In this document: positions 47,372 through 62,744 of the stretch, piece after piece
Layout of the letters: every line of letters begins with the position of its first letter
How positions within the stretch are numbered: position 1 is the first letter of the stretch
Assembly (NCBI RefSeq): GCF_000005505.3
Contig: NC_016131.3
Coordinates: 32,107,001 to 32,171,000 of the forward strand
DNA length: 64,000 bases
Reading direction: 5' to 3'
From: Brachypodium distachyon
Taxonomy: Eukaryota; Streptophyta; Magnoliopsida; Poales; Poaceae
The notes under the pieces: generated by a model
The model's input: only the letters and a program-made list of their open reading frames with translations
Database searches by the model: none
Told to the model about the DNA's origin: nothing
Position numbers and translations under genes: made by a program

Positions 47372-50300
47372 CTAGGGGTCGAAAGGAACACTACCGTTTC
47401 TTGACGTAATATCCTTTTCAACTTCAGAAAAGAGCTCCTTTAATCTATTCGAGGTATTGGACATGATATTCTTTGTGGTCTTCTTTTGTTGCTTGGTGCT
47501 CTTTAACCAGGCAACCCCCAACAAAACCTGCACATTGCAGGTGTTTGGTTTTGGCGGTATGTTCGCCATATGATACTTCAGCTGGAGCTGCAAGTTAGGA
47601 ACCATTGTAATCAACATTACTGCAAGTGCCAGTTCAGCAAGAAAAATGATAGAAAACACACATTATACCACTTAAATTCACATGCTGCAATTTCAGAGTT
47701 AAGGCTATCAACTAAGTTGTTCACAATGATAAAGTTCTCAAGATAATAGTGAGCGGAAGTTAACAAACAAAGTAGAATAAATGTAAACAAAGTAGAATAA
47801 ATGTAGAAAGAAGTATCTTACACTGAAGCAGTCCCCAGGTAGAACACTTTGGAGGGTCATCACCTCTTCAATTGCCCAGCCATCTTGGTTCACTAGAGCA
47901 TACTTCTGCTGGGTGGTGCTTGCTTCTCCTCCATATCGAGATAATGCTTTGTCAAACTTGTAGCTGATTTGCCGCTGGTATATATTTCTGTATACAAGCT
48001 CCCATTCTGTGGGCGAGTAGTCCACACAACCAGTCTTTTGCATCACTTTGTTTTCCAGCTGACCTCCTGAAAACATCTCCATCAAGGACTCAACCTGAAA
48101 ATACATGGGAATCCCAAAACAGATTATTTACTGTGAGAACACATATTTCAGACATTCTCATGTGGAGGTAAAAGTGAAACTCACATCAACAGAAAGAACT
48201 GACGAGAATATTTCAGACATTTTGACATCTTCATGGGTAAATAAGGATCCAGATTCTTCGGCCTGGAGTTCTTTCAGTTCAGACTCCTTTTCAATTATCT
48301 CCCCCTTCTGTTCTGAGACCGGTGATCGCATTTTCCAAATCCCCATGATTATTCTGTCAGATAAGGGCTTTCTGGTGTTACATACTATTCACCAGCAAAG
48401 TAGCTGAATAGCTTAGTAACTACTGACCCCATAATAAATAGAAATATATCGTTACTCCATTTTCTTATTTGTACCATGAGCTTGTAGATGTATAGAAGAG
48501 CCAGAATATGAAGCATTATGAGGTTCCTACAAATGGCCCATTCAAGTGCTCGCCTTGGTGATTTGGGCAATCCGGAAAGAGAGGAATCGTATGATCTTCA
48601 ACAATAAAGCCACAGCACTACAGGCTTTGCTGTCCCAAATCATAGATGAAGCCAGTGCTTAGGCGTACCGCCGGGGCCTGGCACCTAGGCTATGAGCAGG
48701 CAGCTAAATCCTTGAGTTATTGCATCTTGCTGTTTGTGGTCGAGGTCCTTGTACAATCCTAACTCACTCTACTTATAATATAAATAGACAAATCTTACCT
48801 TTTATGTTCATAAAAAGCCAAAAAGGTACCTTAAAATGTAAAGTTTATAGACGAGTCGGTTTATGTGCTAGGTGTGAGCCATGCTCGACATCCTTAGGTT
48901 CGAAGCACCCAAAATCCTTAATTGGTAAGGTTTTCCTATATATTGCATCAAACACTAATTTATATTATTCTGCAATGTGAATGATACTGAAATGTATATA
49001 GAAAAGTTACTATTTTGTACTTTAGTTATTATCTGGCCAGGTGGGCTTTGGGCTTGCAGACTGCAAGCAAAAGCCCAAACCACATCAGACCGGCTACACA
49101 TGGACAGGTTATCCTCGAACTTCACAAAATAAGATCTGAAGCTCTGAATAATAAAAGATATAGACTAGATGTCCCATGGGACCTTAAAAACAAACACTGA
49201 AAGTTACCTGTGGGCATCACTGAATGAAACAAAAGACTGAAAATGGAACTTGAGTCTTCCAAGATGGTCTGTTCCCTTGGCATCATGTTTTGCTTCTGAT
49301 CCTCTATCCTTTCTAAGAATGAGCATCAAGGATGGGCTACCGATCGACAGTGTAGCAGGGATAACCTGGATATCATCAATGTCTTCCCACAAAAAGAAAA
49401 ACTTGGTCTTGTGACCAAATATATTAGAGTAGAATCCAATTATTCTTGGAGAGAAAAAGAGGCGTCCCTATAAAAAAAAATGGGTCTCAGTTTTCTATTA
49501 ATATTGACAGGAATAAATAAATGGAGTAAATAAAAAATAAAGTGAAATGAGTTATAAACAAATGCAAAACTAATGATTCTCCATGTTACATACATATAGA
49601 GATCTTGTTTCTTCTACTGTCTAACTCATATAATTATTATTACGTCAGACAACATATGCAATCTATGACACAACTCAATGGGCACCTTGAGCATAAGAAG
49701 ACACTCAGAAAAATATAACCCTACCTGAAGTGGCATCTTTCGTTTCAAATGGCAGGTGAAATCATCAATTAGAAACTCTTCAGGAGGGAGGTTAAAGAGC
49801 TTCCGAAATGCTGAATTTGTTTGGGCTGAGCGCAAATTTATCTACACATTATGGCATATGTAATTTCAGAAAAGAACGTATGATGAAGAAAATCTCAGAC
49901 AAAAAAAGCTGTCTGATTCCTTACCTTCTTACCGACTTCTTTCCCCATCTTTGCCAGGTAATTCATAACAACTTCAGTTCCTCTTGAGTTGTTTAAGAAT
50001 ATTCTTAAGTGTATCTTAGGGTTTCTTGCTGGATCACACTTCCCATCAAGAGGAAGCCATATGTCAGTTAAATCTGACAAATTGTTCTTCAGAAAGTTCA
50101 CCTCCGTGTGACCAATGGGAGCTTCATCGAATCCATTAGAATCATGAATAGCCACATCCATTCTCGATGGTGGATCATCCATCGCATCAAATTCGAATAT
50201 CTCTAGAAAGTCAAGAATCAAATAGGTCAGCTACAATATATGCCTATGAGAAGGTCAGTTCATGCAGCAGTACTCTAGCAACCTGGATCAGCTGCTCTTC

Positions 50301-52701
50301 TCAACTGAAACAAAGCAACAGGAAGGGAAAAGGATCTAACCATTCCATTTTGGATCAGATGTATGGAACTTAATTGAGCTTGTTTTCCTCTTTGTGTTGC
50401 AAGTAAAAACGACATGGAGATCAAATAAGTCAGATGAACCAGCAGCTATTATACCAGTGCCCTCAATAAGTGCAACAGTCAGTAACCAACCATCCCCATG
50501 AGCTTTGACTCCATGATCACTACCTAATACAGGAAGAAGAAAAAGTCAATATTGCAACTGTATCTGAAACTATAAACGAAATTAAGTAGCACTAAAATAT
50601 CAGAACCGATATGTAGAACAAAAATGTCGATTGGGTGCAGTAGGTGATAAGTAAGCCGGTGTTCTTTTAGAGAAGTTCGTTCACTACTACAGTGTAGATC
50701 ATATGCAACAGAAATGGAAAATAAAGCTTATCATGACACATATTCACATGCACCAGTTTCAAGGAAGATAACAATATTGACTCTGAGATATCTACCTCTT
50801 TGTTTCCATGCATTTAAAAATCGCCTTGTTACTTTCTTGATATTCTGTCCCTGAAGGATCAAGACAGTACAAACCACAACCTCTCCAATTGAATCTGGAA
50901 GGTCAATGCCAAAATATTCAAGCCCATTCATCGCATTGGACTTTGATAAATGAAGGTGGGCTACAATATAGAGCGCTATGATAACAGAGAATATGAATGT
51001 AAAGTTCCCAAGGAAGCGGACAACCAGCCTCCAGCTCGGTTCTTTTTGTGTATGTAGTGATGCTAAAATCTTGTCTTTGTTTGAATTAGCATCATCAAGC
51101 TCAGCTACTTTAAACCTTTGGGACAGTACTTCAGAAAATTGTGCGTAACCTTCCGACATGCCTTGTTTTGCACCATTCTCGATCATTCCTTTTATCATTG
51201 TGCTCTGAATAAAGTTGATCCGCCAACTTACAGTAAGATGTGTTGTTTGATCTTCAGATGATAACTGGGGACCTGGTTTTATACAGTACAATATCTCTAT
51301 CTTGAAACAATTGCCACAAGGAACGTCAGGTGTGCTAACAATAGACAGAACAGCGAAAGAATTCCCAGCTGCCTTCAAGTATTTCTGCTCTTCTGTGGCT
51401 TTCACAGCTTTAACCAACTTACTCGCAGCTTTTATATAAGTTAATGTTCTTCGCAAACAACCATCATTGTTATCGATCTTCCATGGTTCAATCTGAAACC
51501 CACTTGTACCTTGAAGTTCTGCGACTGCTGGCCAGAAATCTGTATTTGGAGCAAACAAGAGGGAATTCAATCCAGCAGGTGCAGTGACAAAAGATTCATC
51601 AACTAGAACTCCATTAGCCAAGTTCGCTGGCATTTCACAGCCTTGGTCTTTGGATTCCATGATTTTCAGCAGCTCCTCCAGGCTTGATTCGGACGATGCA
51701 GCAGCATTCTCAGGACTTTCACGATCTTCAGAGCATATTTGTGGCTCTTGGCACTGCTCCACCAACTCAGCGTCCGACGCAACCAAAGGCATATCAGCAG
51801 CAGCATCGACAGGTTTCCGAAAGAAATAGCGAGACAAAACCTCTACCATCGACGATGGATTCACCATTGCATCATTATCAACAGCTGATCCAGGTTCAGT
51901 GACTGGTTGTTCAATGCTGCTCTGGGGTGGTTGGTCCACACCGCCACCCACTAGTCGTTCCAAATTGCTCTGCGATGCCTGGTCTACGCTAGCAAGGGCT
52001 GACAGGTCAATATAGCTACTTGTGGTTGACAAAGTTGCACCTCTGTTGTCAATTGACCTATCTGAACTGGACGCTATATCATCTGAAGTGGGATGCGGTA
52101 CAGGCTGTGATTCTTCAGACACATGCGTCCGTGTTGACAAGGATATGCGCAGGCAGACTTCCCCTGCAGATGGAAGAAAATTCTTAAATGGTCGAAATTA
52201 CTAACATCCCTTTTAGAATATGATAAATCGACATCTTTGGAACATTTACTTCTGCATGCATATCATGATTGCTTACACAAACTCAATCAGCAAGCGAATC
52301 GAAAAAATTGCAACAGAGAATGTAGAATGCTGCAATGCAGGCAAGGCAATACCGCGGCATTTCTTCTTGGACCTCTTGCTCTTGGGCTGGAGCTGGTACC
52401 ATGTGGTCCCGAGCGAGAGATCGTCGGTCTCCATGACCTGGGAGAGGGGCACCTTGACCCTCCCGAGGAGGTCGTTGCTGAAGTACTTGTCCTCGTTGAG
52501 CACGGAGACGACGAGCTCCTCGGTGACGTCCCCGACGAGGAAGCTGAACTCCTCGTCCCAGACAGGGGAGAGGCTCTTCTTGACGATCGCCGTCTTGGCC
52601 CTGCGCTTCCCCAGCTGCAGCTTGACGAAGGGGTCGCTGGATCCGTTGAGGTGGATCGCCGGGAGGCCCCTGGCCTCGACGACGCGCACCAGCAGCTTCA
52701 T
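47372..52701 (-). CDS. C2 and GRAM domain protein (At1g03370-like)
   Basis: Plant proteins with C2, VASt and GRAM domains resemble lipid-binding or membrane-contact proteins; the precise role is not established. The hand model has nine exons (minus strand, 5' to 3'): 52701-52353, 52163-50796, 50523-50341, 50202-49925, 49841-49725, 49467-49208, 48353-48185, 48094-47822, 47587-47372. All frames join, giving 1070 aa (Arabidopsis homologue about 1020). C2-1 covers residues 1-110 (MKLLVRVVEARGLPA, LNGSSDPFVKLQLGK). A Ser-rich linker follows, then VASt-1 (SLLFAPNTDFWPAV, SWRINFIQSTMIKG), a hydrophobic segment at about 504-522, and C2-2 in exons 3-4 (GDGWLLTVALIEG, DPPSRMDVAIHD). GRAM spans exons 5-6 (FRKLFNLPPEEFLIDDF, FGHKTKFFFLWEDI). 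VASt-2 is in exons 8-9 (CVDYSPTEWELVY). The start at 52701 matches the family; an upstream in-frame ATG (52776) would add 25 residues. Confidence 0.92.
47763..47806. repeat. Direct repeat, two copies of a 19-bp word
   Basis: AACAAAGTAGAATAAATGTA occurs twice in tandem in the last intron region of the C2/GRAM gene, just 3' of the exon ending at 47822. Confidence 0.7.
48557..48663 (+). mobile_element. LINE C-terminal fragment in C2/GRAM intron
   Basis: The plus strand reads VIWAIRKERNRMIFNNKA then LQALLSQIIDEASA followed by a stop. This is the typical end of plant LINE ORF2. It lies in the intron between exons ending 49208 and starting 48353, opposite in strand to the host gene. Confidence 0.65.
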
Positions 52702-52898
52702 CGGCGAGACGGCAATCCGTCGAGCGCTCTCCGAGCACTCCGACACGGTGGACGCCGAGTTCTTGAGCTTTGACATGCGCGGATCAAGGAGGCAAACATC
52801 AAAGCCAAATGCGCGCAAGGATTTTCACGGAAAAATCGAGGGGAATCGGGATTGGAACGGATTGAGTTGTGTGATTTTGCTTGGGACGAATCGATCAA

Positions 52899-52922
52899 GA
52901 GAGAGAGAGAGAGAGAGAGAGA
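52899..52922. repeat. (GA)12 microsatellite in C2/GRAM leader
   Basis: Twelve GA units ((CT)12 on the coding strand), about 200 bp upstream of the start at 52701, probably in the 5'UTR or promoter. Confidence 0.9.
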
Positions 52923-53575
52923 TGGTTTCCCCGCGTGCGGGTGCTCGCTAATTTTGGTTTTGGGCACTCCCGCGCTTCGAGATTCGTGCGACGGAGGACG
53001 GCAGGTCGGCTGCCGTTGGATCGTGGGGAGGGTCGGAGCGTTGGGAGAGGAGGGTGCGTCTCAGCCGAACGCGTGGCAGCGTCTCCGACCCGCTTGGCCT
53101 GCTTCAGGTTGAGTTTCTCCCAGAATATATCCGTGCAATATAACACTTTTCTAATACTGTACGGAGTAATAAATTTACCGAGACGAAAAAGATTTGTCTC
53201 TATTAGTTAGAGAGAAGGGAAAGAAAATGGGCAACGGATCTACAATGTGTGTGTTCACACTTCTGCATGTTTGTAACACAGAAATGTCACGTGAATCAGT
53301 TCATCGTCGGCACAAAAAAGGAATATATGCCCAACAGAGCCAAGTGACATGCACATTTCTTGATTCCCAGGTAGAGTAAGTAACAGAGAGAAGAGGAGCA
53401 CACGCTGCAGATGTTCCTTTTCTCACATTCTTTGATTCCCAGGTGAAGTAACACAAGAGAGAAGCAGAACATGCTGACTGCACCACATTGTCTCAAGGTA
53501 CAGTAACTGAGAGAAGCAAACGTCATTTTGCCTCAAAAAAGAAAGAAGAAAAAACGTCATAAATGTAACCAGCTA

Positions 53576-53657
53576 CTCTCTGGGTCCCAAAATAACTGAC
53601 CAGGATTTGCATAGACTCTTAAACAAATCCATGTCACTTATTTTGGGACGGAGGGAG
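53576..53657. mobile_element. Stowaway MITE, 82 bp
   Basis: CTCTCTGGGTCCCAAAATAA is mirrored by TTATTTTGGGACGGAGGGAG, with TA on both sides (53574-53575 and 53658-53659). It lies just downstream of the RPT4 stop codon, in its likely 3' region. Confidence 0.85.
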
Positions 53658-53769
53658 TATTTCCCAAGGCGATCTGTTTAGACTACGGTAAGACGAACTC
53701 GCGTCCATAAGAAGCCATCCCACAACATTACAGTACAATGTAGAAGAGAACGACAATGTGTCGCCACTC

Positions 53770-57863
<4,094 letters not shown>

Positions 57864-58269
57864 CGCCTCCTCGGCGGCTCTGCTTCCTTCGCAAGAAGAG
57901 CAGAGCAAACAGAAACTGAAACTGCCTCTGCCTCTTTTTCTTTTTCCTTTTTTGACAGCAACTGCCTCTTCTGCCTCTTCTCTCGTAGTCGGTGGCCTGT
58001 CTGGTGTCCTTTTAATATGGCCCGTATCGGGTCGCAATCTGAGACTCTGAGTCGATTTCGGTGTGGTGCCCAGAAGAAACAACGATCCGAATATGAAAAT
58101 AAATCAAAAAAAGTATACATGTACGTGTTCGTATACTCTTAGGTATGTGTAAATTTTCGTCAAAAATATAATACTGTACTCGTATTCCTTATAAAAAAGA
58201 CAAATTTACATTTTTATAGAAATCAAAGTTTATGTTACTGTATAAATTACTACTCCAACCTCTATGCCT

Positions 58270-59480
58270 AAATATGAAATGTTCTATCTTTGTCTCAGTC
58301 AAACCGTTTAATGATTGACCAACTTTATTACACAAAAAAATACTGATGTCGCAACTAAATATGAGATGCTTTATCTTTGTCCTGAGTCAAACAGTTTAAA
58401 AATTGACCAAGTTTATATGTACCTATCTAAAAAATACGGACCGTTTCCTTCACCATGCGGTTTAGTCGTTCGTCAAGCTTTCCTTCCGTTCGTTCTTCGC
58501 CTCGTCCCGCACGCACGGTTTCGTTAGGTCGGCCTGATATAGAAAAAAAATCAGAAACCCATCTGTCTTCCAAACTCATCCACATACGCAGCACTTGGCA
58601 GGGAGGGCGGCGCGGGGATAGGCGGGGAGGAGGAAGGGCAACACGGGGGCAGACTGGATCAAGGAAGACGACGAGGGGGGGGGGGGGGGAGGGCAGGCTA
58701 GAAAATCGGGAGTGGGGAGGGCAGCGAGGGGAGTCGCAGATCGCTGGAGCTGGAAGAGGGCAGGGCGAGGCCGACGTTGCACGAGCTAGAGGAGGGGAGA
58801 ATGGGACGAGAGAGCGCAGTGCGCCATGGCAGGGACGAGGTCGACGTGGAGATCGTCCTCTCGGGGGCTCCGTGTCGTGCGTTGTGAGGGAGACGAGTAA
58901 GGGATACGAGAGTGGGCTAGATTTAGTTGTGAAGTTGGGCTTGGTGGGCGAAAATTCTAAACTGGGCTGCCTATACGTTTAACTAAATCGGGCTATTTGG
59001 GCTATTCGGGTAGTGGGAACTGAAACCTGAATTGCCTGAAGTAAATTCGGCTTTTTAGACTTGTTACCCGAAATTTCTCTTTGGGTTCCAGGCTTCAGGT
59101 TTTTCTGGTTGTATCGGGTATTGTGCCCAGTTTGAGTTAGCACACACCAGTTAGTTTGGGTGATGAATCATAAAGTTTTGTAATCTATAATCCCAGTGTT
59201 TCTTAGCAACAATACAAAAATCTGGTAGCATCTGTATTTAGTTGTCCGTAGCTTTTTAAACATGTGATGTGTTTTGTTGTCCGTAGCAACGCACGGACAT
59301 TTCCGCTAGTAGAACAAAATACTAATGTCTACTCCTACAATATTAAATAAGTATATTATGAAAATATATATCATGGTAGATTAATAAAATTAATCTGCAA
59401 CACGTTGGTAGATTTTTTTCATAAATTTGATCAAACTTTAATACGTTTGTCTTAATACAAAGCTAGAACATCTTATCTTT
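58270..59480. mobile_element. AT-rich MITE split by a Helitron
   Basis: Left side: AAATATGARATG...TTGACCAAGTTTATA (two tandem copies, about 58271 and 58356). Right side from 59310: AGAACAAAATACTAATGTCT through GGTAGATTAATAAAATTAAT to CTAGAACATCTTATCTTTAG. Together these form the inverted pattern of a common grass MITE (ATCTTTGTC...GACCAAGTTTATA / ATAAATTTGATCAAACTTT...). The sides are separated by the Helitron at 58418-59309. Confidence 0.6.
58418..59309 (+). mobile_element. Non-autonomous Helitron, about 892 bp
   Basis: The 3' end has CCGTAGCAACGCACGG, then ACATTTCCGCTAG followed by T: the grass Helitron terminus with one extra spacer base. The 5' end is inferred from the interrupted MITE (after TTTATA), giving a start near 58418. 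The start itself (TGTACCTATCTA) is a poor fit to the usual TC start, so it could be a few bases to the right. The core 58440-58980 is GC/purine-rich with a 175-codon low-complexity frame; no donor gene was recognised. Confidence 0.65.
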
Positions 59481-60400
59481 AGCAGGCAACATATCATGTG
59501 AAAACCTTTATTTAATGAAAACTTGAAAACTTCTAATCCAGCCATTAGATCTCAAATACATGGATTGGCTAAAAGATGAAACCTATAATCACTTAAAGCC
59601 ATGTACCTGATTAGAACTACCACCTTTTATCTCATCTGCTTATTTAAGATCTAATGGATAGAACTAAAAGTTTTCAAGTTTACACTGATAAAAGTTTTCG
59701 CCCGATACGTTCCCATTTTTTAAAAGCATTGGATTTGTCTTTTATAGGACGCAAAAATGTTTTCTTCATGAAAATTTACACCTACAGAGCACAAGAGTGT
59801 ATATGTTTTCAAAACTCTAGTATTTATAATTTTTTAGTATTTACTTATTTTATTGTTCATCCTGAGAGCATGGCCAAACCATTGCTCATAAGAATAGGCA
59901 AGTAGGCAACCCACACACTTTTAAGGCCTGTTGGGTTCTCTTGACGGCCCATATTAGAAAACCAACATGTGGACGACACCGTCCTTTACATTCACAATGT
60001 TATTTTGTCTTTGACTCCTTTCTCTTAATCCCTCTGCTATTGGTATAGTCTTCGTGTATCTCTCTCCAACCCAACTTTATTTTCTCTCCTCTCTCTCTCT
60101 CTGCAGCAGCCCGGAAAGGCACTGCCCAAACCTCCACTGCAGCGGCCTTGTTGGGCCGCCGCCCTCGCGGCAGTGGGAGTAGACGAAGGAGGCCCTCCCA
60201 GTGTTCCCCCCTCTCTCTCTCTCTGTGTGTGTGTTTTCTTCTTTTTCTTCTAGATCCATCATCGATGGTGAGCCTCTATCTTGTACTGACCATGTACTCC
60301 GTATTTGTTGTACCATGACAAGGCTAGATCTTGTTGTCTTGATTTTGGATTTTTCAGTTTTTTCTTTGAGTTAAGAGCACAGCCAAGAAGAAAAGCAAAG
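59481..60400. other. Intergenic with CT/GT microsatellites
   Basis: No gene recognised. Simple repeats lie at about 60089-60102 (CT) and 60211-60234 ((CT)7(GT)5), in a GC-richer patch 60090-60260 that resembles a 5' leader but has no supported coding exon after it. Confidence 0.35.
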
Positions 60401-60534
60401 AAAACTTAGTACCTTGTCATGTACCAATGGTGCATGTTGTGATTTGTTTGATGCATATTAATGTACATTCTATGTGCTAATGTACGTGATAAGATTAACG
60501 TGTGCCATTGGTACATGACAATGTACTAAGTTTT
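60401..60534. repeat. Foldback: 33-bp inverted repeat, 68-bp loop
   Basis: 60401-60433 (AAAACTTAGTACCTTGTCAT...) matches the reverse complement of 60502-60534 at 30 of 33 positions. The surrounding 60400-60770 is unusually rich in GTAC/ATGTAC words. Confidence 0.85.
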
Positions 60535-60779
60535 AACGTATTATGACTTTTATTTCTGGTACATGACGTACTATAATGGGTACTAAGCATTGACGTACAC
60601 AATCTTGATATTTCGATGAGATACTTAAAAACTGATAAGATACATGTCATGTACCATAATGTACTTACAAACGATAGTATTGACGAGGTATCCATCTCAT
60701 AAAATTGATGATGCACCGTCATGCAATCTTTCATGTATTATAAATTAATAAGGTACTTGTGATGTAAGAATGTGTTTAC

Positions 60780-61100
60780 AGACGAAATGAAAAATGTGTC
60801 ATCGCGTCACGTACAGAGAGAGAGGAGAGAGAAAAAAATGTCAGCATCACATGCAAGAAGAAAGAGAACATATGCAAGGAGAGAGAGAGCATGAGAGAAA
60901 CAGGAAAAGGTGTCAGCACCACATGCAAGAAAGAAAAAACGGGAGATAAAAGTAAAAAGTTGTCGGCACATCACATCTCAGTCCCTGCCATTAATCATCT
61001 TTCTCTAATTTAATGCATAGTAGCTAGCACCAATCACAAAGCACATCCTGTGACTACCAGCATCAATCTCAAAAGCACATCCTGTGACTACCACGATAGG
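60780..61100. repeat. Purine-rich and short tandem duplications
   Basis: GTCAGCATCACATGCAAGAA and a variant GTCAGCACCACATGCAAGAA recur at 60840 and 60912 between GAGAGA tracts. AAGCACATCCTGTGACTACC occurs twice about 34 bp apart (61039 and 61073). Confidence 0.7.
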
Positions 61101-61387
61101 ATAGATAGCACTACGCGTGGCTTTACCAATGCATCGGAGGAGTGGCAGGTGGGGAAGTGGGTCTGGTGTACAAGGTAGGAAGAAAATGTCTTGTATGTTT
61201 AGGCTTTCGAGTTGGCAACACAACCATGTCGGTCTAATAAGTGGGCCTAACTAGCTATTAGATAGGGTAAACATTGACATAATGTAATAACTTACAAATA
61301 AAACATGACAGAAAAATTTAAATAGGTAAATATGTCACAAATTTACAACCATGAAAGTAAGAATGAAATTCACTAAATAAAATATAA

Positions 61388-61462
61388 TCCCTCCGTCCGA
61401 AAATAAGTGACATGTACAAGAATTTATACAAATCCACATCACTTATTTTTTTATCGAGAGAG
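61388..61462. mobile_element. Stowaway MITE, 75 bp
   Basis: TCCCTCCGTCCGAAAATAAG with ATTTTTTTATCGAGAGAG on the right. The interior ACTTATTTT word matches the MITE at 53576, so both are one family. Confidence 0.7.
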
Positions 61463-62744
61463 TACATTCTTAAAAGTTGTAGTATGTCGGTGCAAACTGA
61501 AACTACAAAAATGAAAACTATACATTCTGTATTTTCCATATACCTAATTGTTTTTTCATTTTTAAACCGTACATCTGATTGATGATCCGTTTTAACTGAT
61601 AGCTTAATTGTGTTAAGAACTACAGAATTAGGTCCCATGTTGATATGTTTTGACCAAGTCTTTTTTCTCATCAGAAATTACCAGAATATCAAGAAACTTC
61701 AATATCTACATTCATTTCAGCTTCTTCGATCTGGTATACTCTCCGTCGAATCGACGAACCATCGCGTTGTCAAAGAAATTGTTTCCGACGGGCGAAAACC
61801 TGGAACATGTTCAAGAATCAAGCCAAGCCAGTAATCCACGCCTTCCTCGCACATCCAACTTAACACACACTTACCAACGACAAAAAAAAACTAAACTGCC
61901 GCCGATGAAATTGACAAGACGCACAAAGCTTCGTTCACAAGAATTCTCAAAGCAGCAAAGTCACAGCCATTAGTTTGTAGCTCTGTGCATTGCCCATGTA
62001 CCAGATTCAGGCAATGCGACTCAAAACCGCTCCATCAAACATTTTTGAGTAGAGCCTGTAGAGTGGGTCATCTTCTGCAAGAAAATCATGAATCATCTCG
62101 GCATGAGCAAGACGACCCGCTCCACGAGCTACACAAATCTCCATGTTTGTCGCGGGTTACGAAACCCCAAATATCGAGCATTATATTGAAGATTTCAGAT
62201 AAGAACATATTTACAGTCCGGTTCGTCATTGTTTTTGCTCAAGTGAACTATCACATATCACAATTGCACACTTTCCTTGCTAGAATTTTAAGCTCAGTAG
62301 TCCCTAATTTTAGTTGGCTGAGAATTAGAGAAACTACAAGCAACCTATAATCAATGAGCAAAACCACAATTTTAATCGAGTCGTATATGAACATTCATTT
62401 GATCAATCCAAAGTTATTCTTGTGACGCAGCGGAAAAAAAAGTTATTCTTGTGATATCAATTTGCTGAGACCCATCACATCTCTAATCATATTTGAAAGA
62501 AAAAAAAAGACAATTAATTAGCACCCAGTACTCACACCATTTGTCAAGAAACAAAAGGAAATATTTCAGAAAATGGAAAACCCAAGCACATATTGCTCAG
62601 ACAGTCAAAGTTCTTGCCTTGTACCCATTAATTAACATGCGTTGCATGCAACAAAGGAGGATGTAAGACCTAGCTACCTAAGCAAGCAGCCATGCCAATA
62701 TGCCATGGTAGGCAGGCAGAGTTCAAACAAATTCTGTTTTTTTT
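61463..62744. other. Intergenic, no gene recognised
   Basis: AT-rich sequence with short frames (up to 121 codons) that lack recognisable similarity. The right end is the 3' flank of the ABCG gene. Confidence 0.4.

Noticed and set aside
58455..58982. 175-codon Gly/Arg-rich frame in the Helitron core
   Set aside because: A purine-rich, G-run-containing sequence gives long open frames by composition; no conserved motif.
61985..62350. 121-codon plus-strand frame
   Set aside because: AT-rich random-looking translation without known motifs.
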